Source: JAQVEM01 sp964616545
GTDB lineage: Bacteria; Actinomycetota; Humimicrobiia; Humimicrobiales; Humimicrobiaceae
Length of the DNA: 62,645 bases
Direction: 5' to 3'
Assembly: GCA_964616545.1 (NCBI GenBank)
Contig: CAZTUA010000030.1
Location: 1-62,645, forward strand
Shown here: positions 26,788 through 35,915 of the stretch, piece after piece
Layout: every line of letters starts with the position of its first letter
Numbering within the stretch: position 1 is the first letter of the stretch
Notes under the pieces: generated by a model
Told to the model about the DNA's origin: nothing
The model's database searches: none
The model's input: only the letters and a program-made list of their open reading frames with translations
Made by a program: the position numbers and the translations under genes

Positions 26788-26895
26788 TTAATTCTTTTCT
26801 CTGAATTCCCCGATCACTTCGGTACCGGTTTGCTCGCCGGTAAAACCACTGCTTTTTTCCCGCAGCTCTTCCATTGTCTTTGCTGCCCATTCCAT
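26788..26895 (-). CDS. Possible 35-residue small protein
   Basis: A short reading frame from an ATG at 26895, preceded by AAAAAGG at good spacing, encodes MEWAAKTMEELREKSSGF followed by TGEQTGTEVIGEFREKN and a TAA. It lies 58 bases after the DUF3795 gene on the same strand and reads as ordinary charged, soluble protein. I do not recognise the family. It might be chance, or a remnant of a longer gene. Confidence 0.35.
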   Translation of the reverse strand: MEWAAKTMEELREKSSGFTGEQTGTEVIGEFREKN

Positions 26896-26953
26896 TTCTA
26901 CCTTTTTGGATAATTTATTTTTTTATTTACTGATTTTTCATTATGAATTCTCT

Positions 26954-27424
26954 TCATTTATCCTCCCAGCGATATTTATTTTCCATGTTATCCAGTTTTT
27001 CCAGGTCACATTTAAAACAGAGGCCATTGTGGCAGCATATAGACTCCCCGCACTGCGGGCATGACCACTTTTCCTTCTCTGATAACAGAAATTTTTCAAT
27101 CCCCTTTTCTTTAATAAGATTTAAATTATCAATCATGCTCATCCTGTACCTTTCACGGTAGCGTTTATCGAGTTTTTCTAACCTGTCACAGGGGAAATCC
27201 CTGCACTCATAGCAATATTTTATTTCACCGTTTAGTAAAAGAGAGCAGTCCTTTTTTATAAAGGCACATTTTTTATCCCGGGGACGGCATCCGCTGCAGT
27301 AGGGCATTCCTATACCCTCTTTCTTAATATCATTTTTCTTTGCAAGGTAGCCCGAGCACAGGGCACAGTTCATCCCGCATGGAGCAATTAATTCCTCAAT
27401 ATTTTTAATATTATTATTTTCCAT
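26954..27424 (-). CDS. DUF3795 cysteine-rich protein
   Basis: 156 residues with at least 15 cysteines. The N-terminus IAPCGMNCALCSGYLAKK, then PYCSGCRP, KKCAFIKKDC and YCYECRDFPCDRLEKLDKRY, is the DUF3795 pattern; a further C-terminal cluster is SCPQCGESICCHNGLCFKC. The cysteines suggest zinc or Fe-S sites. DUF3795 is common in anaerobes and has no assigned function as far as I know. It is divergent from the sirtuin gene. Confidence 0.88.
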   Translation of the reverse strand: MENNNIKNIEELIAPCGMNCALCSGYLAKKNDIKKEGIGMPYCSGCRPRDKKCAFIKKDCSLLLNGEIKYCYECRDFPCDRLEKLDKRYRERYRMSMIDNLNLIKEKGIEKFLLSEKEKWSCPQCGESICCHNGLCFKCDLEKLDNMENKYRWEDK

Positions 27425-27630
27425 GGCTTCACCTCTGGCGGTAGATAATTAAAAATATGATAAATCTTTAAACCCATAATATCAATTAAAGCGCCGTAAG
27501 ATACAGTAGATTTATAAATAATTATCGCTACAGATAATATCTGCTTTTAAAAAAGTGCCGGGATTTTAAGTAGGTGGTAAAATAATCTAAAAGCAATTAT
27601 TTCTCAAATATAAAATTATTAATTAAACCA

Positions 27631-28383
27631 ATGTCTGGCAACCTGGCACAGATAATAGCAAAGCAGATAATCAGCAGCAATAAAACTGTTGTTCTTACCG
27701 GTGCAGGAATTTCTACAGAAAGCGGTATTCCTGATTTCAGAAGCCCCGGCGGTTTATGGACAAGATTTAATGCTGATATTATGTCCAGCCATAAACTGTA
27801 TAGTAATCCTTCAGTTTTTTATAAAGAAGGATTAAAAATGCTTAAGTTTTTACTTTCCATAAACAAAGCAGAACCCAATCCGGCCCACAGGATTCTGGCC
27901 CTTATGGAAAAGGAGGGTCTGGTAGAGACGATAATAACCCAGAATATCGATTCCCTCCATATAAAAGCAGGCTCAAAAAAAGTATACGAGGTACATGGAA
28001 ACCTCCGGGAAGCTTATTGTATGTCCTGCGGCCAGAAGTTTGATTTTGAAATTCTCGTCAAAAAAATTACCGGAGCACAGATTCCTCCTGAATGCGACAG
28101 TTGTGGCGGGACTATCAGGCCTTCCATAGTTTTATTTGGAGATGAGCTTCCCTCATCTTTCATTGAAGCCGCAGGAGAAGTGGAAGAAAGCGACCTTCTT
28201 TTAATCATAGGCTCAAGCCTTGAGGTTGCACCTGTAAACAATCTCCCCCGAAGATGTAAAAAATTTATTATTATCAACCGGGAAAAGACTTATTTTGATT
28301 CAATGGCTCATAATGTGTGGCATGAAAATGCATCAAAGGCACTTGACATGATCTATTCTGAAATAAAAAAAAATAAATTATAA
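27631..28383 (+). CDS. NAD-dependent protein deacylase, Sir2 family
   Basis: 250 residues. NAD-binding motifs are GAGISTESGIPDFRSPGG (about 25) and TQNIDSLH (about 109); the catalytic His is in EVHGNLRE; zinc cysteines are CMSC and CDSC (about 131 and 155). GSSLEVAPVNNLP closes the Rossmann fold. It deacetylates or deacylates lysines and releases nicotinamide, which the nicotinamidase/NAPRTase pair 6 kb away could recycle. The Tyr/Arg pair typical of desuccinylases is not evident, so deacetylation is more likely. Confidence 0.95.
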   Translation: MSGNLAQIIAKQIISSNKTVVLTGAGISTESGIPDFRSPGGLWTRFNADIMSSHKLYSNPSVFYKEGLKMLKFLLSINKAEPNPAHRILALMEKEGLVETIITQNIDSLHIKAGSKKVYEVHGNLREAYCMSCGQKFDFEILVKKITGAQIPPECDSCGGTIRPSIVLFGDELPSSFIEAAGEVEESDLLLIIGSSLEVAPVNNLPRRCKKFIIINREKTYFDSMAHNVWHENASKALDMIYSEIKKNKL

Positions 28384-28468
28384 AAGATCCCTTTGATACT
28401 TACATTCCTCTTAAGCTATTACTATCCCTATTGATACTCTTATGAAATCAAGTTGTAAAAATGTATTT

Positions 28469-29191
28469 TTAACCCGGAAAGATTAAAAACTTTAAACCTG
28501 CAAGTAATAAAAATACAGCAATTATTATACGAAATCTTTTTTGTGATATACGGTCAACAATTTTTTTTGCTACCCATGCCCCAAGAAAAGATGCAGGCAC
28601 AAATAATAAAAAGCTCCATAAAAGCTGACTGCTAAGTGTGACACCGTTTAATATATATGTTGCTATCCTGGTCGTATCGATAAATAGAGCTATAACTCCT
28701 GCAGTAGAAATATACACAGCCTTTGGTAAATCAAAAGCTGTAAGAAAAGCGCCTCTTATTGCTCCCCCAACACCAAATATACCCGCAAAAAAGCCTGATA
28801 GTGCTCCTCCACTTAATGCTGCAGGGGTGTTTTTGGTTAGCCTGAATTTTGGTTTAAAAAAGATAAAGAGAACATAAGCAATTAAAAATCCACCCAGAAT
28901 CCGTGCTAAAATTCTATCAGAAATTGAAAAAACTATACTGGCTCCTAAGTAGCTGGCTGCAATTCCTGTAATTCCAAAGGCCAGTATTAACTTCCAGTCA
29001 AAACCCTTCCTGAAAAAAATTATTTTCCATATATCTCCAAACCAATGAATAACGCCTACCAGCAGAAGTGTCTGGTGCAGCGGTAAAAAAAATAAAAGGG
29101 CCGGAACCATTATTGTTGAAGTGCCAAATCCTGTAAGTGTTCCTATACCTCCGGCAAGTATTGCAAGCAGCGTAATATAAAATATTTCCAT
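28469..29191 (-). CDS. TauE/SafE (DUF81) family membrane transporter
   Basis: 240 residues with about seven or eight hydrophobic segments. The N-terminal GGIGTLTGFGTSTIMVPALL and the repeated SGFFAGIFGVGGAIRGAFLT are the hallmark half-repeats of TauE/SafE. Members export or import sulfite, sulfonates or other organic anions; the substrate cannot be read from sequence. It is 17 bases downstream of the GltS-like gene, so the two carriers are probably cotranscribed. Confidence 0.9.
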   Translation of the reverse strand: MEIFYITLLAILAGGIGTLTGFGTSTIMVPALLFFLPLHQTLLLVGVIHWFGDIWKIIFFRKGFDWKLILAFGITGIAASYLGASIVFSISDRILARILGGFLIAYVLFIFFKPKFRLTKNTPAALSGGALSGFFAGIFGVGGAIRGAFLTAFDLPKAVYISTAGVIALFIDTTRIATYILNGVTLSSQLLWSFLLFVPASFLGAWVAKKIVDRISQKRFRIIIAVFLLLAGLKFLIFPG

Positions 29192-29208
29192 ATAATCTGT
29201 ATCATATA

Positions 29209-30597
29209 TTATAAAACTTCCTTTTTTCTTCTGCTTTTGACTAAAAGATATGTAAGTATTGCACCGAGATAAATACAGAATAATCCCAGGGCATAGAAAT
29301 AAAATAAAGGCTTTCCGGCTGTATATCCTGTTACAGCAAAACTGAGAATAAGCATGAGGGGAATACCAAGGGGAAGGGCGACAGCTCCTCCCAGCACCAG
29401 ATTCTCAGGTACGTTGGATTCAGAATCAGGGTCCACCTCCCTCAGCAGCGCCATACTCGTTGTAATAGTACCCGTAAACTGCCCGTAGAGACCCAGTATG
29501 TGCTCTATAATATAATTGGTATATATCCTTCTGGATAAAAAGACTGTGTATATTATAGTAAATAATCCGCCGATAGAAGTTACAAGAATAATAGGTAACC
29601 AGTTCGCGCGGAAAGTGTTTATGGATAATGCAGCAATAGCTGCCACTATCATAAAATCAAAACAGCCGGATGATATCCTCTGAAGTATATAATTGTCGGG
29701 ATAATTGATATGAAGCCAGTTTTTTCTTTTTAATGCATTTAAAACCACTCTTGCCAGAATTGCATACATTGTCCCTATTACAAAATGAAACCCCCACAGG
29801 AGCTGTGCCACAGTATATCCATAGTCGCCCAGTGGCGCAAGCGCCAGTGATATCCCTCTCAGTGTAAAATATGTTACAAGGTATACAACACCTATAAGAG
29901 ATATCTGAACGGTAAGACTGTCTATAAACAATTTTTTGGGTATATTCTCTGTATGTTTTTCTTCAAGGTTTTTTGCCCCCCGTTCTATTATCTTCCCTCT
30001 ATCTTCAAGACCCCATGCCTTTTTCCTGCGGACCAGTATATTCATAAGAGGTATTCCAAAAATTATAGCCCATAAAAATCCTATTGTTGCAATTGCAAGC
30101 CCTATGTTCCCGCCATCTACAAGCCCCAGCTCTTCCCAGCTGGTACCTATTGAATAAGCCTGCCCCGGACCCTGGGCAAAACCAAGCGGAAGCAGCAATC
30201 CGAAAGGAGGAAATAGCCCTGGCATGAATGTATATGCCAGAATCAGGGTAACCGTAAAGCCCAGAATACCCTGTGAAATATAAGAGGTTGTTATCGCCAG
30301 ACCCGTATTTACATTATCCCTTTTGTGGTTAACCGGAACTCTGGTTCTCTCCTTTAAGGCTACCGATATAAATCCTACTGCCATCAGATGGTATATGATA
30401 TTTCCCAGTTTTTCGGAATCAAGCTGTATCCAGTTTAAAACCCCGGAACCAACTATTAGGCCTATAAATCCTCCTATGATAGAAGCGGGTATAAGATATC
30501 TCTGAAGGAATTTAAGCTTTCTTTTAAGAATCATGGCTATTACTAAAAAAAGGGATAGGAATATATATTCCTGAACAGATGTCCACATTTCCAGCAT
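29209..30597 (-). CDS. GltS-like sodium/carboxylate symporter (ESS family)
   Basis: 462 residues and about 11-12 membrane segments. The GltS-type repeats are visible: LIPASIIGGFIGLIVGSG near residue 37 and GFAQGPGQAYSIGTSWEE near 140, and in the second half SMALLREVDPDSESNVPENL. GltS takes up glutamate with sodium. This protein is longer than the typical 400 residues and differs in the first repeat, so another anion is possible. Confidence 0.83.
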   Translation of the reverse strand: MLEMWTSVQEYIFLSLFLVIAMILKRKLKFLQRYLIPASIIGGFIGLIVGSGVLNWIQLDSEKLGNIIYHLMAVGFISVALKERTRVPVNHKRDNVNTGLAITTSYISQGILGFTVTLILAYTFMPGLFPPFGLLLPLGFAQGPGQAYSIGTSWEELGLVDGGNIGLAIATIGFLWAIIFGIPLMNILVRRKKAWGLEDRGKIIERGAKNLEEKHTENIPKKLFIDSLTVQISLIGVVYLVTYFTLRGISLALAPLGDYGYTVAQLLWGFHFVIGTMYAILARVVLNALKRKNWLHINYPDNYILQRISSGCFDFMIVAAIAALSINTFRANWLPIILVTSIGGLFTIIYTVFLSRRIYTNYIIEHILGLYGQFTGTITTSMALLREVDPDSESNVPENLVLGGAVALPLGIPLMLILSFAVTGYTAGKPLFYFYALGLFCIYLGAILTYLLVKSRRKKEVL

Positions 30598-30758
30598 TTT
30601 TCTACCTTTCTCTAAATAGTATAGTAAAGACAGGCCTTAATGCACAGACCGTAAAATAACAGTTCCCTGTAAATAAAAAGAGGTCTTTCAAAAAAAGACG
30701 ACCCTATTATTGTTAATGTTTCAAAATTCTTTTTTTTCTAAACACAGGGTTTGTACTA

Positions 30759-30767
30759 TGATATAAT
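30759..30767 (+). promoter_or_regulatory. Extended -10 promoter of the plsY-like gene
   Basis: TGATATAAT is an extended -10 element (TG-N-TATAAT), 36 bases before the start codon. No good -35 box is seen, which is common for extended -10 promoters. Confidence 0.5.
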
Positions 30768-30803
30768 CTTTCCTTAATATTATAAATAGTATAAGGAAAA
30801 TTT

Positions 30804-31481
30804 ATGGTTGATTCTATTTACTTTAAGATATTATACATTATCGCCAGCTATCTGCTTGGTTCGGTGCTATTCTCCTATGTGATGGCAAAGATTTACGGGC
30901 GGGGAAAAGATAAAAAGGACCTGAGTAAAATTGACAGGCCCGGAACTGCAGGTGCAGGCAGACAGTTTGGTGTTAAGGCTGGCATACCTACTTTTATATT
31001 TGACTGCGGAAAAGGTGCCGCAGTGGTACTTGGGGGAAAGGCCATAGGACTCGATGACCTGATAATTGCTATTGCCTGTGTGGCTGTCATAGTTGGCCAC
31101 AACTGGCCCATATGGTTCGGATTCAGAGGCGGAGGCGGACTTGCCACAGGTATGGGTATAGCCGGAGCTCTTATGTTTATACCCTTTTTGATATTTCTGG
31201 GAATTTCCCTTGTGGTTGGCTTCAGTTATAAATATACAGGGGGCAGAACGCATAAGGTTAACCCTAACGTAGTTGCCGGCGCCATTGGAGCATTTTTATT
31301 TCCTCTGTTTATCTACCTTTTTGCCTATGTATTTGACTACCAGTATTTTTTCGGCCCCGTCTATGATGCCCCTCTTATTTATCTGATAATGGCCGTAGTT
31401 ATATTCCTTATAATAGTTGCAAAGGGGCTTATCCTTCATTTTACATACAGGAAAATACCAACTGCTAATAAGTTTAATTAG
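30804..31481 (+). CDS. PlsY-like glycerol-3-phosphate acyltransferase homologue
   Basis: 225 residues with about five or six membrane segments. PlsY-type features are IASYLLGSVLFSYVMAK (first motif), DRPGTAGAGRQFG in place of the GSGNxGATN segment, and VGHNWPIWFGFRGGGGLATG, the histidine-containing motif. In PlsY the last motif normally has a lysine (GGKG); here it is GGGG. The family transfers acyl groups from acyl-phosphate to glycerol-3-phosphate in the membrane. The substitutions suggest a paralogue rather than the main enzyme. Confidence 0.8.
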   Translation: MVDSIYFKILYIIASYLLGSVLFSYVMAKIYGRGKDKKDLSKIDRPGTAGAGRQFGVKAGIPTFIFDCGKGAAVVLGGKAIGLDDLIIAIACVAVIVGHNWPIWFGFRGGGGLATGMGIAGALMFIPFLIFLGISLVVGFSYKYTGGRTHKVNPNVVAGAIGAFLFPLFIYLFAYVFDYQYFFGPVYDAPLIYLIMAVVIFLIIVAKGLILHFTYRKIPTANKFN

Positions 31482-31692
31482 AGATATACCGGCCTTATTA
31501 TCAGTATTCTCTTATAAATCACGCCCTTTATGAATAAATATAAGGATATTTTGATAAACTATACCAGTACCCTTTTATTGCCCGGGTTCCTGTAGCCATA
31601 GATTTTAATAATTACCATAACAAGAATCATATTTATGCTATCTTTTTTTTGGTTTGCTTCTCAATTTAGTTTCCTTTATTTTTTAGGACCAG

Positions 31693-33930
31693 CTATTGCC
31701 ATACATTTACAGATTGATTTTTATAAATAGACTCCAGATGCTCCGTACCGGATTTTTTTAAAAATAATTTCACAAAAATGGATTCGTGGAAGTTTCTATC
31801 AATAACTGCTGCTTTTTCATCATCGGTAAGAATAAATATAAAAAAATCACTGCTGCTATCAATATAACGTTTTTCAGGCTTATCGCCAGTAAGAACTTCA
31901 ACATAATAGGGCAGCTTACCTTCCCACTCTGCTTCCCATGTCTTCATATTCATTTCAATATCATTATCAGACTTTAAAACATTATCTTCTATACTGTAAC
32001 TTCCGCCCGAATATATATATTCCCGTGAACTATTTCCATAAAGGTCCCATTCCCCAAAATTAAAAATATAATCAGCGTTCTCTCTCATTTTATCGTTAGT
32101 CACAAGCACAAATGGCGTTGTTTTGTCCGGATGGGTCAAATTAACTATTTCTTCTGCCTGCTCTTGGGATAGAAAGTAATTATCTGTCAATATATCAATT
32201 GCAGTTATTTTCTCTTTTCCCAGAATGTTATTTAAAATTTCAGCACTCTTTGCGGTATCTTTAGTATAATTATCTAGTGCCAGGTATGCACTGTCGCCTG
32301 CAGTTGCGAGCATGCTCAAAATGCCATAAGATAATTCTTCGTTATCTGTTGTGAATGCCCTGTTGATCCAGTATTCCCTTGAAATACCGGGAGATTTCAT
32401 GCCATATTTAAAAGCCGGATTATTTTCCCTTAAGAAAAGAGTTTCAGCATATCCCATCCTTCCGTCCAGAGTTACGGGCCGTTCTGCTATAGCAGTGAAA
32501 AGATGGCCGTAACCCCACCTGGAAATCACTACGGTGCTCTCTTCAGTATTATTTTTTATCCACTCCGAAGCATCCCAGAGGTCGTCATCTACCACCGGGC
32601 CTGTTATGCCTGAAATAAACCTCCGGACATCATAGACGGAAAATAAAATTACCAGCAAAATTACCGATACTGATATAATTTTTATAAGGTTTTTTCTTCT
32701 CTTAAAAATATCAGATTTTCCGCTGTACTTAAGAAATTCCGGGTACTCTATCAATATACCGAACATAATTCCCGCGCTTATGGCAATAGGGGGTATAAAC
32801 AGCATGGCAAACCTGAGACCCCCGACAACTGGAATAACCGCACTTGTTAGGATCCAGGCAAACAGAAACGAATAGAAAAACCACGTAATTTTATTGAACC
32901 ACTTTCTCAATTCCCTGTTTGTCATAACTCTTAATATATATATGATGCCAATAATCCCTGTAAAAGATGCAAAGCCTGAGCTAAGGAGAACCACTGCCAC
33001 TGAAGATTTTTTTAGCTCCCCAACATAAGAATATACATCGGGCCAGGGTGCCCACGGATTCCCCGCTGACATTTTTATCATCACAATTGGTTCATAAATT
33101 ACCTTATAAATATTTGAAATTCCTGTAGCAGCTATGCTTATTAGAAGAAAACTTATGGTAAATGTAATAATTGTATAACCTATATCCTTTATACTTCTCT
33201 TTTTTATTCTGCAAAAGACTAAATAGCCAATAGAAAATATAAGTATTAGATAAAATAAATAATACCAGCCAGACCAGGCCAGAGAAAAAGCAAACATTAA
33301 TAAAGCAGAAGAAACTGCAAGTACTACCCGCTTCTTTATATTTTCACTCTGAAAAGCTTCAATATACAGCCAGATAATTGAGATTAAAAATACCAGTATA
33401 AACATATCAGTATCAAAAAAACCCGGAATTGTTCTCCTGACATAAAGAGGAGATGTTACGGTTAGTATCCCTGCAATCATTGCACCCCACTGATTTATAA
33501 ATTTCCGCGTAAAAAAATAGGCAATGATTCCGGCCAGAGGACCGACAAACACAGGTATCCAGAAACACACTCTCAGCAGGGGCACGTCTGCAAATAGATT
33601 TATAAACTTATAAATATATGCTGCGACCCAGACTATTAGCGGCGGGTATTCCATCGGCACTCCCGGAGGATAGTACGAATGCATATCCCACTCAATATCA
33701 CTTATTTTTGTATCACCCGGATACCCGTGGTCGAGAAAATTCTCTGTCAGGCGATAGTTGTAATAAGAATCAGGATCATTCATGTAGGGAAGGCCGTCCT
33801 GGTCCTGATAAAATTCCTTACTTTCCGCCGGTATGCCGGGAAGGCGGACATGCTCCAGTCTTACGAATATTCCTATAAGAAATATGGCAGCAACAATTAA
33901 AAATGTTATAGTTAGCCGTTTTTTATTCAA
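31693..33930 (-). CDS. STT3/AglB-like oligosaccharyltransferase-family membrane protein
   Basis: 745 residues: about 12-13 membrane segments, then a soluble domain from about residue 445. Family motifs are DPDSYYNYR at 52-60 (the first acidic, metal-binding loop) and PGFFDTDMF at 169-177 (the second). The sequon-reading WWDYG motif is replaced by RWGYG at 471-475. STT3/AglB proteins move glycans from a lipid carrier to Asn of secreted proteins. They are unusual outside archaea and some proteobacteria. No glycan synthesis genes are nearby, and another acceptor or a glycosyltransferase role is possible. Confidence 0.82.
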   Translation of the reverse strand: MNKKRLTITFLIVAAIFLIGIFVRLEHVRLPGIPAESKEFYQDQDGLPYMNDPDSYYNYRLTENFLDHGYPGDTKISDIEWDMHSYYPPGVPMEYPPLIVWVAAYIYKFINLFADVPLLRVCFWIPVFVGPLAGIIAYFFTRKFINQWGAMIAGILTVTSPLYVRRTIPGFFDTDMFILVFLISIIWLYIEAFQSENIKKRVVLAVSSALLMFAFSLAWSGWYYLFYLILIFSIGYLVFCRIKKRSIKDIGYTIITFTISFLLISIAATGISNIYKVIYEPIVMIKMSAGNPWAPWPDVYSYVGELKKSSVAVVLLSSGFASFTGIIGIIYILRVMTNRELRKWFNKITWFFYSFLFAWILTSAVIPVVGGLRFAMLFIPPIAISAGIMFGILIEYPEFLKYSGKSDIFKRRKNLIKIISVSVILLVILFSVYDVRRFISGITGPVVDDDLWDASEWIKNNTEESTVVISRWGYGHLFTAIAERPVTLDGRMGYAETLFLRENNPAFKYGMKSPGISREYWINRAFTTDNEELSYGILSMLATAGDSAYLALDNYTKDTAKSAEILNNILGKEKITAIDILTDNYFLSQEQAEEIVNLTHPDKTTPFVLVTNDKMRENADYIFNFGEWDLYGNSSREYIYSGGSYSIEDNVLKSDNDIEMNMKTWEAEWEGKLPYYVEVLTGDKPEKRYIDSSSDFFIFILTDDEKAAVIDRNFHESIFVKLFLKKSGTEHLESIYKNQSVNVWQ

Positions 33931-34011
33931 TGTAACTGGTTAAAAAAACATATTTTTTTATTATTATCCGGATAATATTTTTCTATTAACTATGGATTTT
34001 AAATTATTTTA

Positions 34012-34205
34012 TCATGTTCTCCAATTACCCGTAATAGTTACTCCGTCTTCACGGTAACTCCAGATAATTCTTGTTTTCATATTTACGCTTGATTCAAATA
34101 TATTTTCCGCTCCTTTAATTTTGTTTGTACGTAAAGGTTTTCAATTAATATCTCTGGCTTAAATTTTATAACAGCTTTCATGTCAGCTGGAAATAATTTA
34201 TAGCC
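34012..34205 (-). pseudogene. Possible decayed gene fragment in two frames
   Basis: On the minus strand one frame from 34205 encodes GYKLFPADMKAVIKFKPEIL and continues to a stop at 34083; the next frame, open from about 34130, encodes ENIFESSVNMKTRIIWSYRE then DGVTITGNWRT and a TGA at 34012. A single frameshift near 34100-34130 would join them into a plausible protein C-terminus of about 60 residues. No start or upstream part remains. I do not recognise the family. Confidence 0.3.
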
Positions 34206-34572
34206 TTTTTAAAAAACTATAAAAATAATACCATTAGTAATAACTTTTAAAAATGCAATTATTATAAACTGGCCTGCTGCACTAGTTCAGATATTGCTGT
34301 CCCTCCCATTAGACACGTTTTGAACTTTCTATTTTAACGATTTTATAAATCTAGAAGATTAATTTGAAACAATTAAAACTAATTTTAGTTTTGCATAATA
34401 GATTTTTTATATATCCTCGCTGGGCATAGCAGAGAAAGTTATAACCAAAATAGAAAAACCGGGTAAAATTATATTTTTTCCGGAACTAAATTTTTAATGA
34501 TATTTATTCTCAAGAGCTATTTACAATTTATTTTTATGGTATTTTTAAAATAAAATCTCAGTGCATTTTCCC

Positions 34573-34601
34573 TTGATGTCTTTTGAATTTGATATTAGAA
34601 T
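34573..34601 (+). promoter_or_regulatory. Promoter of the arsR-ABC operon
   Basis: TTGATG and TAGAAT are separated by 17 bases, 34 bases before the arsR start. A small dyad TAAG-N6-CTTA (34603-34616) lies just downstream of the -10 box, where a winged-helix repressor could block transcription; its arms are only 4 bp. Confidence 0.6.
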
Positions 34602-34634
34602 ATAAGCAAATACTTAATTATTAGAAATAATAAA

Positions 34635-34925
34635 ATGGCAAATATGATAAATAGAACAGCAGATTTCTTTAAAGCTCTTGGTGATCCCACACGTATCAAA
34701 ATTTTAAAGCTTCTGCTTTCAAACAAAAAACTTTGTGTAGGTATGATTGCCTTTAGATTAAATATAACCCAGTCTGCTGCTTCGCAACATCTCAAGGTTT
34801 TAAAATTAAATGGTATTGTTGAAGGCACAAGAACAGGATCCAGTGTACATTACAGAGCCAATGAAGATGTTTTTAAAAAATTGGGAATTGATTTGACAAA
34901 AATAATAAAAGGAAAAATTTTTTAG
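34635..34925 (+). CDS. ArsR-family winged-helix transcriptional regulator
   Basis: 96 residues covering a single winged helix-turn-helix: FKALGDPTRIKILKLLLSNK (about 12-31), recognition helix QSAASQHLKVLKLNGIVEG, wing GTRTGSSVHYRA. The metal-binding CxC of classical ArsR is not present (KKLCVGM has one cysteine), so the inducer may not be a metal. It is 18 bases upstream of an ABC exporter and probably controls it and itself. Confidence 0.92.
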   Translation: MANMINRTADFFKALGDPTRIKILKLLLSNKKLCVGMIAFRLNITQSAASQHLKVLKLNGIVEGTRTGSSVHYRANEDVFKKLGIDLTKIIKGKIF

Positions 34926-34943
34926 AAAGAATTTTGTAATTAC

Positions 34944-35915
34944 ATGGAAACAATTGTCACTGTAAAAAACCTGACAAAAAAATATGGAAGTCTAACGGCA
35001 GTTGACAATATAACATTTAGCATCAATAAGGGTGAAATATTTGGCTTTCTTGGTCCAAATGCTGCAGGTAAAACAACCACAATTAATATGCTTATAGGTA
35101 TGGCAAAGGTAACTGATGGCAGGATATTTTATAAGGATAATGATTTAACAGATAAAATAAAGAAACTTCAAGGCTATATAGGTGTTGTTCCTGATGAAAG
35201 CAACTTATATGATGAGCTTACTGGCTTTGAAAATCTTTGCTTCTGTGCTTCACTCTATGGTATAAGCCGGCCTAAAAGAGAAAAAAAGGCAACCCGGCTG
35301 CTTGAAATATTTACGCTTTCCGATGCAGCAAATAGAAGATTTAAATCCTATTCCAAGGGAATGAAAAGAAAACTTATAATTGCAGCTTCCCTTGTACACG
35401 AGCCTGAAATATTATTTCTTGATGAGCCAACAACCGGAATTGATGTTGCAAGTTCAAGACAGATAAGAGATCTTATTAAAAAATTAAATGACGACCGGAT
35501 GACTGTTTTTTTGACAACTCATTACATTGAAGAAGCAGAAAGGCTATGCGATAGGATAGCATTTATAAATAAGGGACAGATTATAAAAATGGATACCGTA
35601 GACAAGTTTATTGAAGATATAAGTCAGTCAAATGTTATTGAAGTCCTTTTTGAGTCAAACTTCATTGATAAAAATGTCTTGCTTAATAAATTAAACCATA
35701 CTTTTCCTAAACTTGAGTGTAGCTTTAAAAATGAAAATACAATAAAAGTTATAAGCCAGGACAAGATAGATGTTTCACCCATTGTTTCTTTTCTGTCAAA
35801 AAGCGGTTTTTATATTCTTGAAGCAAAAATTATAAGGCCGACCCTTGAAGATGCTTTTGTAAAATTAACCGGAATTGAGATAGATATTATGAAAAAGGAG
35901 AAAGAGAAAAAATGA
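34944..35915 (+). CDS. ABC exporter ATP-binding protein
   Basis: 323 residues. Walker A is GPNAAGKTTT (about 38-47), the signature is YSKGMKRKL, Walker B is EILFLDEPTTGID and the switch His is in LTTHYIEEAERL. The extra C-terminal domain of about 90 residues is typical of drug, antibiotic or lipid exporter ATPases (CcmA/DrrA type). It overlaps the permease gene by 4 bases (ATGA), showing coupled translation. Confidence 0.95.
   Translation: METIVTVKNLTKKYGSLTAVDNITFSINKGEIFGFLGPNAAGKTTTINMLIGMAKVTDGRIFYKDNDLTDKIKKLQGYIGVVPDESNLYDELTGFENLCFCASLYGISRPKREKKATRLLEIFTLSDAANRRFKSYSKGMKRKLIIAASLVHEPEILFLDEPTTGIDVASSRQIRDLIKKLNDDRMTVFLTTHYIEEAERLCDRIAFINKGQIIKMDTVDKFIEDISQSNVIEVLFESNFIDKNVLLNKLNHTFPKLECSFKNENTIKVISQDKIDVSPIVSFLSKSGFYILEAKIIRPTLEDAFVKLTGIEIDIMKKEKEKK

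Larger units (their letters stand above)
33931..34634. other. 704-base AT-rich intergenic region with coding-like fragments
   Basis: This gap separates the STT3-like gene from the arsR promoter. It is AT-rich and holds no complete gene. On the minus strand, 34012-34205 reads as protein in two overlapping frames and looks like a decayed gene end (see that entry). A short plus-strand open stretch at 34402-34497 has no start. The arsR promoter is at its right end. Confidence 0.6.

Noticed and set aside
26549..26890. Long open frame opposite the activator gene
   Set aside because: It runs antisense through the conserved activator gene and has no independent coding signal; only the short 26788-26895 frame in another phase has a ribosome-binding site.
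34298..34315. TGTC...GACA ends resembling an insertion-sequence terminus
   Set aside because: Only a short palindrome, with no transposase remnant, no second end and no target duplication seen.
34402..34497. Plus-strand open stretch ending in a peptide like EKPGKIIFFPELNF
   Set aside because: 31 codons without a start codon or ribosome-binding site; no family recognised.
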